NCBI RefSeq assembly: GCF_039929605.1 | Contig: NZ_JBDSQX010000172.1 | Location: 14,086-78,085, forward strand | DNA length: 64,000 nucleotides | Reading direction: 5' to 3' | Source: Pelomonas sp039929605 | Lineage (GTDB): Bacteria > Pseudomonadota > Gammaproteobacteria > Burkholderiales > Burkholderiaceae_C | Part shown: in pieces, positions 23,950 to 34,302 of the stretch | Position numbering within the stretch: position 1 is the stretch's first letter | Layout of the letters: each line of letters begins with the position of its first letter | Made by a program: the position numbers and the translations under genes | The notes under the pieces: generated by a model | Database searches by the model: none | Seen by the model: the letters and a program-made list of their open reading frames with translations, nothing else | Told to the model about the DNA's origin: nothing

Positions 23950-26217
23950 CTAGCGCCGCAGCTGCGCAGACGTGAACCGGCGGCCCGTCAGCGACAACTT
24001 GGCGGTGGCGCGGATGTCGTCCGAGCCTGCGCCGAGTTGCACTTCGTAGCTCCCCGGCGCGATGACCCATTCGCCCGTGGCCTCGTCGAAGGTGGCCAGC
24101 AGCCGGGGATCGATGGTGACGGCGCTGGTGCCGGTCTGGCCCGGCTTCAGCGCCAGTTTGTCGAAACCGACCAGCCGGCGCGGCGCCTCCCACTTGGCGC
24201 TTTGCGGCGCGCTGACGTAGACCTGGCCCACCGAGGCACCCTCGCGGTTGCCGCTGTTCTTGACCGAGAACTTGACCGTCACTTGCCCCTTGGCCTGGCT
24301 GGCAGCCAAGCCGCCCAGCTCAAAGCTCGTGTACGACAAGCCATGGCCAAAGGCGTACAGCGGCTTGTGGCCGTGCAGGTCGAACCACTTGTAGCCCACG
24401 GCCGCGCCTTCGGTGTACCGCACCGTGAACAGCGGCCCCTCTGACTTGCCGCCGATCTGCGGGCGGACGAGTTGATCGGTGCTGGCGGGGAAGGTGAGGG
24501 GCAGGCGGCCCGACGGGTTGACGGCGCCCGTGAGCAGCCGGGCGATGGCCTCGCCACCATTGGCACCCGGGTAGAAGGCCGCCAGGATGGCCTTCACATC
24601 CTTGGCCCAGGGCATGAGGATGGCGCCGCCACTCTCGACGACGACGACCGCGTTCGGGTTGGCCTTGGCCACCGCGCTGACGACGGCGTCCTGGTTGCCG
24701 TCCAGGCTCAGCGACGGCGCGTCCAGCGACTCGGCCGTCCACTGGTGGACGAAGACGATGGCGACATCGGCCGCAGCGGCGGCCTTGCTGGCGGCGGCTA
24801 CATCGGTGCCGGCATCGAAGGCGAATTGCGTCGCCGGCAGCAGTTTCTGCAGCGCCTTCATCGGCGACGACGGTTGCCACACCTGCGTCAGCCAGCCGCC
24901 GGGGCCGAGGCCGGGCACGGCGTTGCCGCCGATGGGCGTGACGACGGCGGAGCCGCCGCCCGCGAGCACGGCCTTGTCGGCGTAGCTGCCGATGATGGCG
25001 ACGCGCTTGGGCATCGCATCAGGGGAGAGCGGCAGCACGCCGGCCTCGTTCTTCAGCAGCACGAGCGACTGCTCGGCGGCCTGCTGCGAGATCTTGGCGT
25101 GGGCGGCGTAATCAATGGCATTGGCGATGGCGCCGGCCGTCTTCGCGTCACCAAGGGGGTGGTCCACCACGCCCTTGTCGAACATCGCCCACAGGATGCG
25201 GCGCACCATGTCGTCCAGCCGCGCCTGCGGCACGGAGCCGTCGTCGATGGCCTCTTTCAGCGGCTTGCCGAAGTGGGCGACCTTGTCGAAGGGAAAGCCG
25301 GATTGTTGATCCAGCCCGCCGTTGGCGTCCTGCACCGTCGAGTGCACGGCGCCCCAGTCGGACATGACGTAGCCCTTGTAGCCCCAGTCGCGCTTGAGCA
25401 CCTGGTTCTGCCATTTGTCGTTCTGGCAGGCGTAGACGTCGTTGATGCGGTTGTACGAGCACATCACCGAGCCGGGGCTGGACTTCTCGATGGCGAGCTC
25501 GAAAGCTAACGCATCACTCATGCGCAGCGCGGGCTCGGAGATCTGCGCGCTGACGATGTTGCGGCCGGTCTCCTGCGCGTTGATCAGGTAGTGCTTGACC
25601 GTCGAGATGATGTGGTTGGCCTGCACGCCGCGGATCAGCCCGGCGCCCATCTCGGCGGCCAGCAGCGGGTCCTCGCCGGTGTATTCGAAGTTGCGGCCAT
25701 TCTGCGCCTCGCGCGCCAGGTTGACGCCGCCCGCCAGCATGATGTTGAAGCCCGACAGCCGCGCCTCCAGGCCGATCATCCGGCCGCCCGCCTCGGTCAC
25801 GCGCGAGTCCCAGCTAGCGGCGGTGGCCAGGGACGAGGGCAGGGAGGTGCGCTCCAGGTAGGGGTTGCGCACGCCGATGGAAGCGTCGGCCTGGAACTGC
25901 GCCGGCAGCCCCAGGCGCGGGATGCCGGGGATGTAGCCGGCCGAGCCAGGGATCACCTTGGTGATGACTTCCTTGGCGTTCACGCCGGGGATGACGCTGG
26001 CGTCCACCTGCGCGAGCTGGTCGCCCGAGGCGTAGCCGAACACCAGCAGCAGCTTCTCCTCTTGCGTCATCGCCTGGAGCAGCAGCTCGGTGCGCTGAGT
26101 GGACGTCCTGGCCTTGTTCATCCAGGGCTGGGCGTCGGCGGCGAGCAGGGTCGGTGCGGCGGCACTGAGGGCGAGCGCCACAGCCGTGGCGAGCAGGGAG
26201 GCGTGCATTGATGTCAT
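23950..26217 (-). CDS. Secreted glycoside hydrolase family 3 beta-glucosidase
   Basis: The 755-residue enzyme has a signal peptide (ALALSAAAPTLLAA) and acts in the periplasm or outside the cell. The GH3 N-terminal barrel contains KHYLINAQETGRN and the nucleophile Asp287 in GYVMSDWGAV. The alpha/beta sandwich domain follows (SLVLLKNEAGVLPL), and a fibronectin III-like domain ends the protein (PRRLVGFDKLALKPGQT). GH3 enzymes release glucose or related sugars from beta-linked oligosaccharides; the exact substrate is not clear. An alternative ATG three codons in is possible. It is a stand-alone gene, divergent from the macroglobulin. Confidence 0.92.
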   Translation of the reverse strand: MTSMHASLLATAVALALSAAAPTLLAADAQPWMNKARTSTQRTELLLQAMTQEEKLLLVFGYASGDQLAQVDASVIPGVNAKEVITKVIPGSAGYIPGIPRLGLPAQFQADASIGVRNPYLERTSLPSSLATAASWDSRVTEAGGRMIGLEARLSGFNIMLAGGVNLAREAQNGRNFEYTGEDPLLAAEMGAGLIRGVQANHIISTVKHYLINAQETGRNIVSAQISEPALRMSDALAFELAIEKSSPGSVMCSYNRINDVYACQNDKWQNQVLKRDWGYKGYVMSDWGAVHSTVQDANGGLDQQSGFPFDKVAHFGKPLKEAIDDGSVPQARLDDMVRRILWAMFDKGVVDHPLGDAKTAGAIANAIDYAAHAKISQQAAEQSLVLLKNEAGVLPLSPDAMPKRVAIIGSYADKAVLAGGGSAVVTPIGGNAVPGLGPGGWLTQVWQPSSPMKALQKLLPATQFAFDAGTDVAAASKAAAAADVAIVFVHQWTAESLDAPSLSLDGNQDAVVSAVAKANPNAVVVVESGGAILMPWAKDVKAILAAFYPGANGGEAIARLLTGAVNPSGRLPLTFPASTDQLVRPQIGGKSEGPLFTVRYTEGAAVGYKWFDLHGHKPLYAFGHGLSYTSFELGGLAASQAKGQVTVKFSVKNSGNREGASVGQVYVSAPQSAKWEAPRRLVGFDKLALKPGQTGTSAVTIDPRLLATFDEATGEWVIAPGSYEVQLGAGSDDIRATAKLSLTGRRFTSAQLRR

Positions 26218-26414
26218 GGCAGGTAGCGCTCCACCACGGAGGTGTGGACGCCTTCAAGAGCTGAGAGGGCGGGCGGACTCTACAGGGCTGAGGCCGGCTT
26301 TGGCTGTCGTTCAACCCTGCCGTCAGCTGGCCGGGCGCAGCGCTCGTTGCCGTGTCGGACGAACGCCTCGGTGCCCTCAGAATCGGCCCCCAAAGAAATA
26401 CAGGGAGACACAGC

Positions 26415-29400
26415 ATGCCTAACACCCCGGCAGCACGGCCTTTTGCCACGCGGATGCTCGCCGCCTGCGTGCTGGCCATGGCCCCGCTGCTCGCTGGTGC
26501 GGTGGAGCCCGTCGCGCGGGTGCTCACCTTCAGCCCGCAGGGGCAGGTGCCGGGCGCGGAGCAGGTCCGGGCCACGTTCAGCGAGCCCATGGTGCCTATG
26601 GGCAAGGTGGCTGCGCCGGGGCCGTTCGACGTGGACTGCGGGCTCGCTGGTGAGGCGCATTGGGTGGATGACCGCACCTGGGTCATGGATCTGAAGGATC
26701 TGAAGGACCAGACGCGTGACGGCCGGGCCTGCGAGTTCCGCGTCAGGCCGGCGCTCACGTCCCTGGCCGGGCATGCCGTGGGCGAGCCGCTGGCGTTCCG
26801 CTTCCAGCTGCCGGCGTTGACCGATGAGATGAAGCGCAACGTCGCGGGCGTTTACCCCCACCACGGCGCGGCCTGGGTCGCGGAGGACCAGGTCTTTCTG
26901 CTGCGCTACACCCATCCCCTGGGCGGCACTCCCACTGACGTGCGCTGCGAGGCCCCCGGCCATCCCGAGGCGCCGGCCGTCCACCTGCCGACCGAGGTGC
27001 GCGACGGGCTGAAGAAGCAGGCCAGCTGGATGTGGGAGGCGCCCGACCGCCTGGAGGCGGTGCGCTGTCCCTTTGCGCTGGCGCCCGAGAGGCCCGTCAC
27101 GCTGCGGCTGGTGCGCCCGACCTTGAAGCCCTACGTGATGAGCTACACGGCTCGCGCGCTGCCGGCCGTGACCGTGGCATGCAGGCGTTTGCAGCCCGAT
27201 GGCGACTGCGCCGCCAACTTCCCCATCGCCCTGGAGTTCAACGCGGCGATGCCTGCAGCCCTGCTTCGCGAGATCAAGCTGGACGTAGGGCAGGGCTTGC
27301 GCCCCGGCACGGTGACGGTTCGGCCGGCAACGCTGACTTCCGGCGCCAGCGGCACGGTCACTTTCGAAGACGGTTTCCAGCCCGGCGCCGAGTACCAGAT
27401 CCACTGGCCGGGCCAGGACTTCGTGGACGACGCGGGCCGCAAGCTGGCGCGTGACCGCCGGCCCGCCAGCATCAAGACGCTGCCTGCGCTGGGGCTGGCG
27501 TACTTCCCGGTGCCCACGGTGTCGATCCGGCCGCTTCAGGCCGACAACCCGTTCCCGGTCTTCCTGCAGGGCGCGGCCACCCGGCCTGCCGTGCGCGCCA
27601 AGGTCGTCGGGGCGGGCGATGGCGGCGAGGCGGCAGACAAGCTCATCCTGCAGTGGATGGGGCTGCGCGGCGCCAATGACGGCGTGCACCACTACTTCTC
27701 GATGCCCGACGCCTGGCGCCCGCGCGGGCGGGTCGATCCGCCTCTGTTGGGCGACGCCGCCGCCATCCCGTTGCAGGCCGTGGAGGCTGCGGCCTCTTCC
27801 GAGGCCCGCGGTGGGCGAGTGGCGCTCAAGGGCGCGGGCCTGCATCTGCTTGAACTGCAGGCGTTCGCCGATCAGGGCGATGCCGCCCCCGCGTACGACA
27901 GCGTGGCGGTGTTGCTGACGCGGCTGGCCGTGCACTTGAAGGTTGCCGAGGCCAACAGCGCCGTGTGGGTGACGCAGCTAGACGGTGGCGCCCCGGTTGC
28001 CGCAGTGGACCTCAGGGCCTACGACTGCCACGGCGTTCTTGTCTGGCAGGGCCGGAGCGATGCGAACGGCCTGGCGTCCATCGACCGCAGGTCGCTCGCC
28101 ATCTGCAGCAAGCCCCCCGATGCCGGCGTGACGGTCGTCGCCCGGCACACCTGGCCCGACGGCGAGCGGGACGTCTCGGTCGCCAACAGCCGCTGGACGG
28201 GCCTGCTCGACGCAGCAAGCTACGGCATCCACGAAACCTGGGGCGGGACGACCGTCCGGGCGCATACCGTGCTGGACCGCAGCCTGTTCAAGCCGGGCGA
28301 GACGGTGTCGATGCGGCATGTGGTCCGGCGGGAGAACATCGCCGGGCTGGCCGCAGGCGAGCTTCCCCGCAGCGCGACGATGGTTCATCTCGGTTCAGGC
28401 AAGACATGGACCGTCCCGCTGGAGGAGATCGCGCCCGGCGAAGGCCTCTCCCGCTTTGAGCTGCCCGGTGATGCGCCCTTGGGCAGCTACACGGTGTTGC
28501 TGAAGCTCGGCGAGGGTTCGTCGTTGAACGTTACCGACCACGACACGGCGGCATTCGCCGTCGAAGCCTTTCGCCTGCCCGGCATGCTGGGCGCCATCCA
28601 GGCGCCCCGGCTGATCTTCGGCGCGGCGCCGACGCTGCAACTGCGCCTGCATCACGCCGACGGCGGCGCGGCGCAGCACTGGCCCGTCACGTTGAAGGTC
28701 TATGCCCGGGCGTGGGGAGACCGCGAGTCCGCTCTGCTCGATGGCTATGCGGACATGCCGGCCTTCCTCGACGAGGCGGCCGCAGCGAAGCCTGAACCGG
28801 ATCAGCTGCTGCTGGACATGCAGTCGTTGCAGCTCGATGCCCAGGGCCATGCGCAGGCCACGCTGCTCGCGCTGCCCAGCCGCGCACGGCCCTATGTGCT
28901 GCGCGCCGAATTGAGCTACCAGGACCCCAACGGCGAGGCCCAGACCGTATCGCAAGGCTTTGACGTGCTGCCCAGCCTGCTGACGGTTGGCGTGCGCACG
29001 CGAGGCTCGGTCGCGGTCCAGCGGCCGCTGGAAGTGCAAAGCCTGGTGCTCGACGAAAACGGGGCGCGGCGCGGCCGGCAGCCCGTGAGCGTGAGCGCCA
29101 AGCGCAGGGACGGCTACGGCTCTGGCGACGTCGAGGACCTGGGCGAGGTCTGCAAGGGCCTGACCGATGCCAAGGGCGAGCTGGTGTGCGGCTTCGTGCC
29201 CCGCAAGGCCGGGGTTTACCAGTTCGAGGCCGCCGCAACGGACCCGGACGGCAGGGTGGCCGCCGCCTACAGCGTGCCCATCTATGCGAATGCGCAGCGC
29301 TTGCCGGCCGGCCCACTGTTCGTGAGCGCCGACAAGACGCTGTATCGCGAGGGTGAGATGGCCAGCCTCGCCGTCTCCAGCCCCTTCAAGCGGTCCCGCG

Positions 29401-32072
29401 TGTGGCTGACGCTTGAGCGCCGGGGTGTCCTGGAGTCCCGCGTGCTCACGCTGGACGCGGCGCAGGCCCGCATCCCGCTGCACATTCGCCGCGAATGGGC
29501 GGGCAATGTGTCGGTCTCGCTGCTGGCGCTGGATGCCGACGCGGGGCCGTTGCCGGCAGCCATGGCCACGGGCATCACCGAACTGATGGTGTCCACCGAG
29601 GCCCATGCGCTGCGGGTCAGCCTCACGCCCGACCGGCGGCGCTACCAGCCCGGCGATGCGGCCCGGGTGCGTATCCACGTCGCGACGCCGGACGGCAAGC
29701 CGCTGCCGGCGGCCCGCAAGCTCAGCTTTGTGGCGGTGGACGAAGCGCTGCTGAGCCTGAAGGGCAACCCGAGCTGGCAGCTGCTGGCCCGGATGCAGGC
29801 CCCTCGCCTGCACAGGGTGCACACGACCAGCGGCCTGGTCATGAACCCTGCGGTGGACGAGCGAGCCATGCTGCGCTCGGCGGAGGGCGTGCTCATGGAC
29901 TTCCTCCAGCACTCGGCTGACAAGGCCGCCGGGATTGTGACTGTCACGGGGCAGCGGAGTGCATTGCAGAGTGCGCAACGTGTGGTCGCAGACCAGGCCG
30001 GCAAGCTCCCCGGCACGGGCCCCGCCGCCGCGCCGCCGCCGGCCCGCGCCCTGCTCGACGCTCTCCTGTACTGGCAGGCCGACGTGCCCGTCGACGACAA
30101 CGGCGACGCCGTCGTGAGCTTTCCCATCAAGGACGGGCTGAGCCGTTTCCGGCTGGTGGCGGTGGCCAGCGCCGGCAGCGAGGAGTTCGGCACCGGCGCG
30201 GCCCACCTGGACGTGATGAAGGACCTGCAGCTCACCGCCGGCCTGCCGCCACGCGTCCGCGAGGGCGACCGGTTTGCGGCGCTGGTGACGGTGCGCAACA
30301 CGTCCGCCGGCCCCATCACGCTGGACGCCAGCGCCGGCCTCTCCGGCCAGGCCGCACTGCCGGCCCAGGCCGTTCGCCTGGCCGCGGGCGAGGCGCGTCA
30401 GCTCAGTTGGGAGGTTCGCGTGCCCACCGGGGCCAAGGCCTTGAGCTGGACCTTCGCGGCGAAGGAGCGCGGCCGCGACGGCCGGCAGGACGTGCTGGAG
30501 ACCACGCAGCAGGTCGAACCCGCTGTGCCCGTGACCGTCCAGGCCGCCACGCTGGCCCAGGTCAACGGCAGCTTTGACGTGCCGGCGTTCGGCTTCGACG
30601 GCGCCGGTGCCGTAGCCGGTACCGCCCGTGTGAGCGTGCAGCTGCTGCCCTCGCTGGCTGGCCAACTTGGCGGCGTGCAGGCTTGGCTCGCCAGCTACCC
30701 CTACCACTGCCTGGAGCAGAGCGTGTCACGCGCCGTCGGCATGCACGACCGCAAGGCCTGGGATGCGGCCATGGCGGAGCTGCCGCGCTATCTGGACGAA
30801 GACGGCCTGGCCAACTACTTCCCGCCCGAGTCCACCCTCGCGCGGCTGGGCAGCGACACGCTGACGAGCCATCTGCTGGACTTGGCCGACACGTCGGGCT
30901 GGCCCATTCCCGAGGCCGAGCGCAAGCGCATGCTGGCCGGGCTGGAAGGCTTTGCGGCGGGCCGCATCAAGCGCGTGTTCTGGGCGCCCCGGGATGACGG
31001 CCTGGCGCGCAGGATCGGCGCGCTGGCGACGCTTGCGCGCTACCAGCGGCTCGCGCCCGGGCAGCTCGACGCCATCCGCGTCGACCCCGACGAGTGGACC
31101 ACCCGCATGCTGATCGACTGGCTGACGGTGCTGAGGAAAACCGATGCACAGCCGGCCTTGCTGGGGGCGGCGGGGAACGCGCTGCGCGCCCGGTTGACCT
31201 ACCAGGGGCACCGGATGAGCTTCTCCACCGAGACCCGCGACTACTGGTGGTGGCTGATGAGCCACGGCGACGTGGACGCCGCCCGCCTGCTGCTCGCCGT
31301 GGCCGACCTGCCCGACTGGCAAGCCGACCTGCCACGCCTGCTGACCGGCCTGCTGAGCCGCCAGCAGAACAACGGCGCCTGGGCCACCACCAATGCCAAC
31401 GCCTGGGGCACGCTGGCCGTCGATGCCTTCGCCCGGCTGCTGGAGCCGGTGCCCGTGGCCGGCGAGACCCGCATCGCGCTGGGCCAGCAACGCAAGACGC
31501 TGAGCTGGGACGAGCCCGGCAGCAAGTCGTTCGACGCCCCGCTAAGCAAGGCCAGCGACGCGCTACACATCCAGCACGACGGCGCAGGCGCCCCGTGGGC
31601 CTCGGTGGAGGTGCGTGCCGCCGTGCCGCTGACGGCGCCGCGCGCTGCCGGCTACAGCGTGAGCCGCAGCATCACCCCCGTGCAGCAGAAGGTGCCGGGG
31701 CAATGGCATGTGGGCGACATCGCGCGCGTGCGCCTGAGCGTCCGCGCCCAAGCCGACATGAGCTGGGTCGTGCTGGACGACCCGGTGCCGGCCGGCGCCA
31801 GCATCCTCGGCAACGGCCTGGGCCGCGATTCCGCCGCCGCCCTGGCGGGCGAGCAACGCACGGGCAACGCCTGGCCGCTGTACCAGGCGCGCGACTTCAC
31901 GTCGTTCAAGTCCTTCTACCGCTACGTGCCGCGCGGCGACTTCAGCCTCGAATACACGATCCGCCTCAACAACCCCGGCCAGTTCACTTTGTCGCCCACG
32001 CGTGTGGAAGCGATGTACGCGCCGGAGGTGTTTGGCGAGGCACCGAATGCGGTGTTCGGCATCGAGCCGTGA
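26415..32072 (+). CDS. Large bacterial alpha-2-macroglobulin with thioester
   Basis: The 1885-residue protein starts at the ATG at 26415 (GGGAG upstream; signal peptide LAACVLAMAPLLAGAVEP). It contains MG-type beta-sandwich domains, a central bait region rich in Ala/Pro around 1200 (TGPAAAPPPARALL), and an alpha-helical thioester domain with the intact Cys1432 motif HCLEQ. Such proteins trap attacking proteases in the periplasm. Unlike the E. coli thioester form, there is no pbpC next to it; instead two OmpA-type proteins converge on it, with seven bases between stops. It is longer than typical 1500-1700-residue homologues. Confidence 0.92.
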   Translation: MPNTPAARPFATRMLAACVLAMAPLLAGAVEPVARVLTFSPQGQVPGAEQVRATFSEPMVPMGKVAAPGPFDVDCGLAGEAHWVDDRTWVMDLKDLKDQTRDGRACEFRVRPALTSLAGHAVGEPLAFRFQLPALTDEMKRNVAGVYPHHGAAWVAEDQVFLLRYTHPLGGTPTDVRCEAPGHPEAPAVHLPTEVRDGLKKQASWMWEAPDRLEAVRCPFALAPERPVTLRLVRPTLKPYVMSYTARALPAVTVACRRLQPDGDCAANFPIALEFNAAMPAALLREIKLDVGQGLRPGTVTVRPATLTSGASGTVTFEDGFQPGAEYQIHWPGQDFVDDAGRKLARDRRPASIKTLPALGLAYFPVPTVSIRPLQADNPFPVFLQGAATRPAVRAKVVGAGDGGEAADKLILQWMGLRGANDGVHHYFSMPDAWRPRGRVDPPLLGDAAAIPLQAVEAAASSEARGGRVALKGAGLHLLELQAFADQGDAAPAYDSVAVLLTRLAVHLKVAEANSAVWVTQLDGGAPVAAVDLRAYDCHGVLVWQGRSDANGLASIDRRSLAICSKPPDAGVTVVARHTWPDGERDVSVANSRWTGLLDAASYGIHETWGGTTVRAHTVLDRSLFKPGETVSMRHVVRRENIAGLAAGELPRSATMVHLGSGKTWTVPLEEIAPGEGLSRFELPGDAPLGSYTVLLKLGEGSSLNVTDHDTAAFAVEAFRLPGMLGAIQAPRLIFGAAPTLQLRLHHADGGAAQHWPVTLKVYARAWGDRESALLDGYADMPAFLDEAAAAKPEPDQLLLDMQSLQLDAQGHAQATLLALPSRARPYVLRAELSYQDPNGEAQTVSQGFDVLPSLLTVGVRTRGSVAVQRPLEVQSLVLDENGARRGRQPVSVSAKRRDGYGSGDVEDLGEVCKGLTDAKGELVCGFVPRKAGVYQFEAAATDPDGRVAAAYSVPIYANAQRLPAGPLFVSADKTLYREGEMASLAVSSPFKRSRVWLTLERRGVLESRVLTLDAAQARIPLHIRREWAGNVSVSLLALDADAGPLPAAMATGITELMVSTEAHALRVSLTPDRRRYQPGDAARVRIHVATPDGKPLPAARKLSFVAVDEALLSLKGNPSWQLLARMQAPRLHRVHTTSGLVMNPAVDERAMLRSAEGVLMDFLQHSADKAAGIVTVTGQRSALQSAQRVVADQAGKLPGTGPAAAPPPARALLDALLYWQADVPVDDNGDAVVSFPIKDGLSRFRLVAVASAGSEEFGTGAAHLDVMKDLQLTAGLPPRVREGDRFAALVTVRNTSAGPITLDASAGLSGQAALPAQAVRLAAGEARQLSWEVRVPTGAKALSWTFAAKERGRDGRQDVLETTQQVEPAVPVTVQAATLAQVNGSFDVPAFGFDGAGAVAGTARVSVQLLPSLAGQLGGVQAWLASYPYHCLEQSVSRAVGMHDRKAWDAAMAELPRYLDEDGLANYFPPESTLARLGSDTLTSHLLDLADTSGWPIPEAERKRMLAGLEGFAAGRIKRVFWAPRDDGLARRIGALATLARYQRLAPGQLDAIRVDPDEWTTRMLIDWLTVLRKTDAQPALLGAAGNALRARLTYQGHRMSFSTETRDYWWWLMSHGDVDAARLLLAVADLPDWQADLPRLLTGLLSRQQNNGAWATTNANAWGTLAVDAFARLLEPVPVAGETRIALGQQRKTLSWDEPGSKSFDAPLSKASDALHIQHDGAGAPWASVEVRAAVPLTAPRAAGYSVSRSITPVQQKVPGQWHVGDIARVRLSVRAQADMSWVVLDDPVPAGASILGNGLGRDSAAALAGEQRTGNAWPLYQARDFTSFKSFYRYVPRGDFSLEYTIRLNNPGQFTLSPTRVEAMYAPEVFGEAPNAVFGIEP

Positions 32073-32079
32073 GGCAGGG

Positions 32080-33105
32080 CTACTGCGCCACCAGCTCCAC
32101 GCGCCTGTTCCTCGCCTTGCCCGCGTCATCGCCATTGCCCGCCACCGGCGCCAGGCTCGCCAGGCCCTTGGGCACGACGCGCTTGGCGTCGACCTTGAAG
32201 GGCGCCGCCGTGAGCGCCGCCGCCACGGCCTGGGCGCGGGCGAGGCTGAGCTTCTCGTTGGCGTCGAAACCGCCGACGTTGTCGGTGTGGCCGACGATCC
32301 AGGCCTTCAGCGCCGGCTGGCTCTTCAGCAGTTCGGCCATGGCTTCGAGCTGGGGCTTGGACTCGGGCTTGAGCTCGGTCTTGCCGGTGTCGAAGAACAG
32401 GCCTGTCAGCGTGACGCGGCCTTCCGCCGCGAGGCCCGCCTGCAGGGCCGCCGGGTCCACGGTGACCTGGCCGGTCTCCATGGCCTTGGGCTCGACGATC
32501 TGCAGATAGGTCGTGACGAGGCCGGTCGTCGCATTGGCGGCCAGCGAGTTGTAGAGCAGCACCGTGGCCTCGTGCCCCGGCTTGCCGAGCGTGCCGACGA
32601 GCATGCGGCCGTCTTCGGGGGACAGGGCCGAGGTCAGGTCGTAGCGGCTGCCGGTTGGCGTCTCGACGCTGCCCTTGGCCCAGGTCATGCCTTTGTTGGG
32701 ATCGCTCGTCTTCCACCAGGCGAAGTAGAGGTCGGCGCATTTGCTTTCGCACGAGAAGCGCTTCTTGAAGCCGGCGGCGTTCAGCGCCTGCTCGTAGTTG
32801 CGCCACACCTCCAGCGCGGCCTTGCCGCGCGGCGCGATGTAGAGGGTGCGCGTGACTTTGCCTTCGAGGTTGAGCGGGTCCTTGAACTGGCGCCCGTCGG
32901 TCTTGGCCATCTCGGCGCTGCCGGGCAGCACGGCGGCGTCCCAGTTGGAGATGCTCTGGCCGGCCAACCAGGAGCCGGCGAAGCGCTTGACGAGGGGATG
33001 GTCGGCGGCGCCGGGCAGGTCGACGACGGGTTTGTCGGCCGCTGGCGCGGCGGTGGCGAAGGCGGCGGCCAGCAGGGCGGCGGCGCAATGAGCAAAAGTC
33101 TTCAT
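32080..33105 (-). CDS. DUF4892-like/OmpA family protein, paralogue A
   Basis: This 341-residue exported protein (signal peptide AALLAAAFATAAPAA) has an N-terminal region resembling DUF4892 (VTRTLYIAPRGKAALEVWRNYEQALNAAGFKKRFSC) and a C-terminal OmpA-like peptidoglycan-binding domain (LFFDTGKTELKPESKPQL, then VGHTDNVGG and RNRRVELV). It probably spans between the outer membrane or periplasm and the cell wall. It follows its tandem paralogue by 21 bases on the same strand. The two keep the same domain order and the same cysteine pair before the OmpA part. Confidence 0.85.
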   Translation of the reverse strand: MKTFAHCAAALLAAAFATAAPAADKPVVDLPGAADHPLVKRFAGSWLAGQSISNWDAAVLPGSAEMAKTDGRQFKDPLNLEGKVTRTLYIAPRGKAALEVWRNYEQALNAAGFKKRFSCESKCADLYFAWWKTSDPNKGMTWAKGSVETPTGSRYDLTSALSPEDGRMLVGTLGKPGHEATVLLYNSLAANATTGLVTTYLQIVEPKAMETGQVTVDPAALQAGLAAEGRVTLTGLFFDTGKTELKPESKPQLEAMAELLKSQPALKAWIVGHTDNVGGFDANEKLSLARAQAVAAALTAAPFKVDAKRVVPKGLASLAPVAGNGDDAGKARNRRVELVAQ

Positions 33106-33126
33106 GAGGTCAGTCGGGTTGATGCG

Positions 33127-34158
33127 TTATTGAAGGACCATCTCGACGCGGCGGTTCTTCGCGCGGCCGTCATCGGCGGCGTTGGACGAGACCGGTGCGA
33201 AGTTGGCAATGCCGCGCGCCTGCAGCCGGTTGGCGGCAATGCCCCGCTGCGTCAGTGCAGCCACCACAGCCTGCGCGCGGCCCTGGCTCAGCGCGAGGTT
33301 GGCGTCGATGGCGCCGACGTTGTCGGTGTGGCCGACGATCAGCACCTTCAGCGCCGGCTGGGCCTTGAGCACAGCCGCCATCTGGTCGAGCTGTGCGGCG
33401 CTGTCGGGCTTGACGTCGGTCTTGCCGGTGTCGAAGAACAGGCCGTACAGCGCCACCTTGCCTTCGGCCTGCAGGCCCTGGCTGATGACCTTGGCGTCGA
33501 CCGTGACCTGGCCCGTGGGCATGGCCTTGGGCTCGACGATCTCGATGTAGGTGGCGGCGCGATGCGTGTATTCGTTCTCGGCCAGGGACGTGAACAGCAG
33601 CAGGTTCAGCACGCGACCGCCGCTGGTCAGCGTGCCCACCATCAGGCGCGCCTGCTCGTGGCTGAGGGCCATCGCCAGGTTCCAGGCGGCGCCGGCGTGC
33701 GGGCCGTCCATCGCGGGCAGATTGCCCTCGGCCCAGCGCATGCCCTTGGCGCGCTCGGCGCCATCCAGCGCGAAGTAGGCCTTGGTGCAGCCCTGCGCCT
33801 CGCTCTCGCAACTCCAGGTCGTCTTGAAGCCGGCGGCGACCAACGCCTGCTGGTAGTTGCGGAAGACCTCCAGCGGGCTCTTGCCCAGCGGCGCCAGGTA
33901 GTACAGCCGCGTGACCTTGCCTTCGATGTTGACCGGGCGGGCGAACTGGTCTTCGGTCTTGGACACACCGCTGGCGTCGGGGAAGCTGCGAGCGTCCCAG
34001 TCTTGCTGTGCGTAGCCGGCGAGCACGCTGCCGGTGAAGCGTTTGAGCACCGGGTGGTCGGCGCTGCGCGCAACGTCGGCTTTGGGGGCGTCGGCGTGCG
34101 CGGTGCTGAGGGTAAAAGAGGCGAGCAGGGCAACGAAGGCAGCGCGAGTCAGTGTCAT
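33127..34158 (-). CDS. DUF4892-like/OmpA family protein, paralogue B
   Basis: The 343-residue paralogue of the next gene starts at the ATG at 34158, which gives a clear signal peptide (AAFVALLASFTLSTAHA-DAP); a longer frame to 34293 is unlikely. The DUF4892-like part (VTRLYYLAPLGKSPLEVFRNYQQALVAAGFKTTWSC) precedes an OmpA domain (LFFDTGKTDVKPDSAAQL, VGHTDNVGA, KNRRVEMV). Both proteins share DNA-level order with modest divergence, so this is an old tandem duplication. Function is probably envelope integrity. Confidence 0.85.
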   Translation of the reverse strand: MTLTRAAFVALLASFTLSTAHADAPKADVARSADHPVLKRFTGSVLAGYAQQDWDARSFPDASGVSKTEDQFARPVNIEGKVTRLYYLAPLGKSPLEVFRNYQQALVAAGFKTTWSCESEAQGCTKAYFALDGAERAKGMRWAEGNLPAMDGPHAGAAWNLAMALSHEQARLMVGTLTSGGRVLNLLLFTSLAENEYTHRAATYIEIVEPKAMPTGQVTVDAKVISQGLQAEGKVALYGLFFDTGKTDVKPDSAAQLDQMAAVLKAQPALKVLIVGHTDNVGAIDANLALSQGRAQAVVAALTQRGIAANRLQARGIANFAPVSSNAADDGRAKNRRVEMVLQ

Positions 34159-34302
34159 GGCAAGGTAGAGGTGAGGGAGTGGCAATGTTGCCGCAGTCCA
34201 CGCATGCGCCCGGCCGGCGGGCGGACTGCAAACTTGGGGCAAGGCGGGGTCGGCCGCGCTTGATTTGTGCCGGGCCGTAACGGCCGACGGCAACCCGGAC
34301 GC

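Noticed and set aside
28395..30707. 770-codon minus-strand open frame
   Set aside because: Lies wholly inside the macroglobulin gene on the other strand and has no domain character.
32002..34263. 753-codon plus-strand open frame
   Set aside because: Antisense to the two OmpA-type paralogues; the repetition in it only mirrors their duplication.
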